This document shows positions 61,467 to 64,000 of a stretch of 64,000 nucleotides of DNA, piece after piece (position 1 is the stretch's first letter; each line of letters starts with the position of its first letter). Source of the DNA: Streptomyces umbrinus (GTDB lineage Bacteria > Actinomycetota > Actinomycetes > Streptomycetales > Streptomycetaceae); assembly GCF_030817415.1 (NCBI RefSeq), contig NZ_JAUSZI010000002.1:12127501-12191500 (forward strand), read 5' to 3'. A program made the position numbers and the translations under genes. Under the pieces are notes generated by a model. That model made no database searches and was not told where the DNA came from. It was given only the letters and a program-made list of their open reading frames with translations.

Positions 61467-62630
61467 ATGGTCACCCGCCTGCGACGTCACATCGACCGGC
61501 ACCCCCGCCTCGTCGAAGCGGCTTTCCTCCTGTTGATCTATGCGGCCACCAGCAACCAGTACCGTCGGGTTGGCGACGACACCCTGTGGTGGCCGGGCTT
61601 CGCCCTCGCGGCAGTCACCTGTACGAGCCTGCTGGCGCGCCGTCGCCGCCCCGCCGCCGTTGTCGTCCTCACCACCCTCGGCACCGCCGTCGCAGGCGCC
61701 CAGGGCAGCACCTTCGGGCCCCTCCTGCTGCTCCCGGTCATCGTTGCCCTGTACGAACTGACTCTCCAAGCCTCTCAGCAAACCATCCGTACCTACGGTC
61801 TCCTGGTTGCTGTCATCCTCGTGCCCACTGCCCTGCGCTGGGATTCGGAGGACGAGCCCTGGGCGAACGAGGCGGTGAGCCTGGCCTTCTGGATTCTGCT
61901 GCCCATCCTGCACGGATTGGCGGTGCGAGCGCGCCGCGCGTACATGGACACCGTCCGCACACGTGCCGAGGACGCCGAACGCACCCGCTACGAGGAAGCA
62001 CAACGCCGCGTCACCGAAGAACGCGTCCGCATCGCCCGGGAACTGCACGATGTGGTGGCCCACCACATGGCCCTAGCCAACGCCCAAGCCGGCACAGCCG
62101 CCCACCTGTTCTCCACTCATCCCGCGCAGACCGACCGAATCCTCACCGAACTCACCGGCGCGACCACGGCAGCGCTGCGCGAACTCGAGGCAACCGTGGG
62201 CCTGTTGCGCCAGCCCGAGACCGCCGAGGAATCGCTGACCCCCGCACCTGGACTTGACCGGCTTCCTGACCTGGTCGCCGCCTTTGCCGCCGCCGCACTG
62301 CACATCACGACCGCTGTCGAAGGCCCCGTGAAGCCCCTGTCGGCCGGGGTAGACCTGACCGCCTTCCGCATTGTGCAGGAAGCGCTGACCAACGTTGCCA
62401 AACACGCCGCCGTGAACACGGCACATGTCCACCTCGCCTACGCCCAGGAACAGTTGACGATCACCGTGAGCAACGACAGCAGCCCGATCACACCCCCGCG
62501 CGCACCCGGCGGAGGCTTCGGTCTCATCAGCATGCGAGAGCGCGCTCAGTCCGCCGGGGGCCGCTTCCGTGCAGGGCGCCGCCCGGAAGGCGGCTTCGCC
62601 GTCACCGCCGAACTTCCCATCAGCGCCTGA
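61467..62630 (+). CDS. NarL-type sensor histidine kinase
   Basis: 387-aa HPK7-class kinase. Four or five hydrophobic segments in residues 18-150 (LVEAAFLLLIYAATS, FALAAVTCTSLLA, FGPLLLLPVIVALYELTL, LLVAVILVPTALRW, AFWILLPILHGLAV). HisKA_3 with His194 (RIARELHDVVAHHMALANAQAG). HATPase_c N-box FRIVQEALTNVAKHA and G-box GGGFGLISMRERAQSAGG. It lies 16 bp before its response regulator. Start ATG 61467 is chosen over earlier in-frame starts, which lie within the terminator region. Confidence 0.92.
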   Translation: MVTRLRRHIDRHPRLVEAAFLLLIYAATSNQYRRVGDDTLWWPGFALAAVTCTSLLARRRRPAAVVVLTTLGTAVAGAQGSTFGPLLLLPVIVALYELTLQASQQTIRTYGLLVAVILVPTALRWDSEDEPWANEAVSLAFWILLPILHGLAVRARRAYMDTVRTRAEDAERTRYEEAQRRVTEERVRIARELHDVVAHHMALANAQAGTAAHLFSTHPAQTDRILTELTGATTAALRELEATVGLLRQPETAEESLTPAPGLDRLPDLVAAFAAAALHITTAVEGPVKPLSAGVDLTAFRIVQEALTNVAKHAAVNTAHVHLAYAQEQLTITVSNDSSPITPPRAPGGGFGLISMRERAQSAGGRFRAGRRPEGGFAVTAELPISA

Positions 62631-62646
62631 CAAGAGAGCAACCTCC

Positions 62647-63318
62647 ATGACGATCCGCGTACTGATTGCCGACGACCAGGCCCTGTTGCGAGCGACCTTC
62701 CGGGTGCTGATCGACTCCTGTGACGATATGGAGGTCGTCGCCGAGGCCGCCGACGGGCAGCAGGCCATCACGCTGGCCGGCCTCCACCGCCCGGACGTCG
62801 TTCTAATGGACATCCGCATGCCCGGCACCGACGGACTGGCCGCGACCGCCGCCATCTGCGACCAGAGCGAGCTGCAGGACACACGCGTCCTCATCCTCAC
62901 CACGTTCCAGACCGACGAGCACGTCGCCCAGGCCCTGCACCTGGGTGCGAGCGGCTTCCTCGGCAAGAGCACCACTGCTGACGCCTTCCTCGACGGCATC
63001 CGCACGGTCGCCTCCGGTGACGCCTTGCTGTCACCCGCAGCCACCCGCTCACTGATCACCCGCTTTCTCGCCCTTCCCGTACCCAGCTCCGTCGCCCCCG
63101 ACCCCGAGCAATTCAGCAGCCTTACTCCGCGAGAGCGCGAGGTGCTGGCCGTGGTCGCGGAGGGCAAATCCAACGACGAGATCGCCGACGCACTGTTCCT
63201 CAGCCCCCTGACCGTCCGCACCCACGTCCAGCGGGCCAAAACCAAGACGGGCGCCCGCGATCGTGCACAGCTCGTCGCCTTCGCCTACCAGTCCGGCCTG
63301 GTGCAACCGCCGCAGTGA
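62647..63318 (+). CDS. NarL-type response regulator
   Basis: 223-aa regulator: receiver with DD 9-10, Asp55 (VVLMDIRMPG) and Lys in GFLGKSTT; LuxR HTH (LTPREREVLAVVAEGKSNDEIADALFLSPLTVRTHVQRAKTKTG). Co-transcribed with the kinase at 61467. AGAGCAACCTCC before ATG gives only a weak ribosome site. Confidence 0.93.
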   Translation: MTIRVLIADDQALLRATFRVLIDSCDDMEVVAEAADGQQAITLAGLHRPDVVLMDIRMPGTDGLAATAAICDQSELQDTRVLILTTFQTDEHVAQALHLGASGFLGKSTTADAFLDGIRTVASGDALLSPAATRSLITRFLALPVPSSVAPDPEQFSSLTPREREVLAVVAEGKSNDEIADALFLSPLTVRTHVQRAKTKTGARDRAQLVAFAYQSGLVQPPQ

Positions 63319-63500
63319 CAGGCAATGCGGCCGGTGCTCTTCACTGACCCCCACGCTGCCAAATCGCCCGAGTCATCGCGGTGTCTGCCCCTGCACGCCG
63401 CAACAGGGCATCCCATGTCCAGGCTGCCGCTCTCGTAGGCACCGGGCATGCCCTGTTCCTGACCGATCAAGCCCACTCAGAAGACGGGACACAAGGCATC
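63319..63500. other. Spacer before the lipase gene
   Basis: 182 bp, no gene; probably the promoter region of the SGNH hydrolase gene. Confidence 0.4.
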
Positions 63501-64000
63501 GTGACTCACCTACGCGTCGTCCTGACCGGAATCCTCCTGTCCGTAATAGTCCTGACCGCCGCCGTCGCCGAGACCCGCCAGGACAGCGACACCGCTGGGG
63601 ACCGCGACCTGCAGGGCCCCTATGTCGCCCTCGGTGACTCCTACACTTCCGGTCCACGCATACCAGCTCAGAGCGGCAAACCCGCTGGCTGCGACCGCTC
63701 CGACCACAACTACCCGACGCTGCTCGCCGCCCAGCTCAAGCTCACACCGGGCATATTCCGCGACATGAGCTGCAGCGGCGCAACGACAGCGGACTTCACC
63801 TCGCCTCAGTCCACCGACAACGGCCGCAATCCCGCACAGCTCTCCGCCCTGTCCCGCCGGACCCGGCTCGTCACCGTCGGCATCGGAGGCAATGACATCG
63901 GCTTCAGCAGCATGCTGACCCGCTGCCTCACCATGGGAACGGCGTACAAGATCATCACTCGCAGCAAGGACGTCTCGGTCGACGCTCCCTGCCGAGAGCG
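63501..64000 (+). CDS. Secreted SGNH/GDSL lipase, partial (runs off the window)
   Basis: The first 166 residues of a secreted Streptomyces-type SGNH hydrolase. N-terminal signal (THLRVVLTGILLSVIVLTAAVA), block I PYVALGDSYTSGP with nucleophile Ser, Gly in MSCSGATTADF (block II), block III VTVGIGGNDIGFSSML with the oxyanion Asn. Cys pair CDRSDH...MSC as in SCO7513-like lipases. The block V His and C-terminus are outside the window. GTG 63501 is used because the signal peptide begins there. Confidence 0.88.
   Translation, partial: MTHLRVVLTGILLSVIVLTAAVAETRQDSDTAGDRDLQGPYVALGDSYTSGPRIPAQSGKPAGCDRSDHNYPTLLAAQLKLTPGIFRDMSCSGATTADFTSPQSTDNGRNPAQLSALSRRTRLVTVGIGGNDIGFSSMLTRCLTMGTAYKIITRSKDVSVDAPCRE

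Noticed and set aside
1..64000. tRNA, rRNA, riboswitches and CRISPR arrays
   Set aside because: I looked for cloverleaf, rRNA-like and repeat-spacer patterns and saw none that could be supported; covariance searches could not be run.

Overview
The window looks like Streptomyces DNA (high G+C actinomycete). The evidence is a SARP/AfsR-type regulator, MmyB-type XRE and WYL regulators, DUF402 and DUF2690 family proteins, many GTG starts with GTGA/ATGA overlaps, and a mycothiol-dependent formaldehyde dehydrogenase. It is unusually rich in insertion sequences and broken genes, as expected for an accessory region such as a chromosome arm or large plasmid. It has intact islands (two-component systems, transporters, a catabolic cluster) separated by IS copies, IS fragments and truncated genes.

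Layout. 1-5 kb: IS remnants, a NarL-type histidine kinase on the minus strand, a small secreted protein and a LuxR-type response regulator. 5-10.4 kb: an 885-bp IS, an aminoglycoside-phosphotransferase-like gene, several gene stumps (aldo/keto reductase, lipase-like hydrolase, SDR) and an intact XRE regulator. 10.4-22.5 kb: an ATP-dependent DNA ligase gene split by an 11,624-bp element that carries a Tn554-like tnpA-tnpB-tnpC recombinase unit. Its cargo is a WYL regulator, an FAD-linked oxidoreductase and a heterodimeric ABC exporter. tnpB is frameshifted and also holds a 292-bp MITE-like insertion with inverted termini and a 5-bp duplication. 22.5-29.2 kb: two stumps fused by deletion, a large SARP-NB-ARC-TPR regulator divergent from a small secreted protein with a SARP-like box between them, and a decayed ISL3 copy. 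29.2-32.5 kb: an MFS exporter and hydrolase operon divergent from a LysR gene broken by an amber codon.

33.0-53.2 kb: two 1418-bp copies of one IS5-type element, with identical translations, lie in inverted orientation around about 17.4 kb. The outer flanks both read TCA, so this may be a composite transposon. Its cargo is a catabolic cluster: P450 with ferredoxin and ferredoxin reductase, acyl-CoA ligase, extradiol-type dioxygenase, fumarylacetoacetase-fold hydrolase, AhpD-like protein, CoA-linked aldehyde dehydrogenase, 3-hydroxyacyl-CoA dehydrogenase, glutaryl-CoA-type dehydrogenase, alcohol dehydrogenase, cupin, MarR regulator and MFS exporter. The S-(hydroxymethyl)mycothiol dehydrogenase and MBL hydrolase at its end suggest that the pathway releases formaldehyde, for example by P450 O-demethylation of a methoxylated aromatic. 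The substrate is inferred, not shown.

53.4-64 kb: an ABC-2 transporter whose permease lost its last membrane helix to an IS3 insertion, an OmpR/EnvZ-type two-component system, an MMPL transporter, a NarL-type two-component system and the start of an SGNH lipase. Together these look like an envelope-stress or export module.
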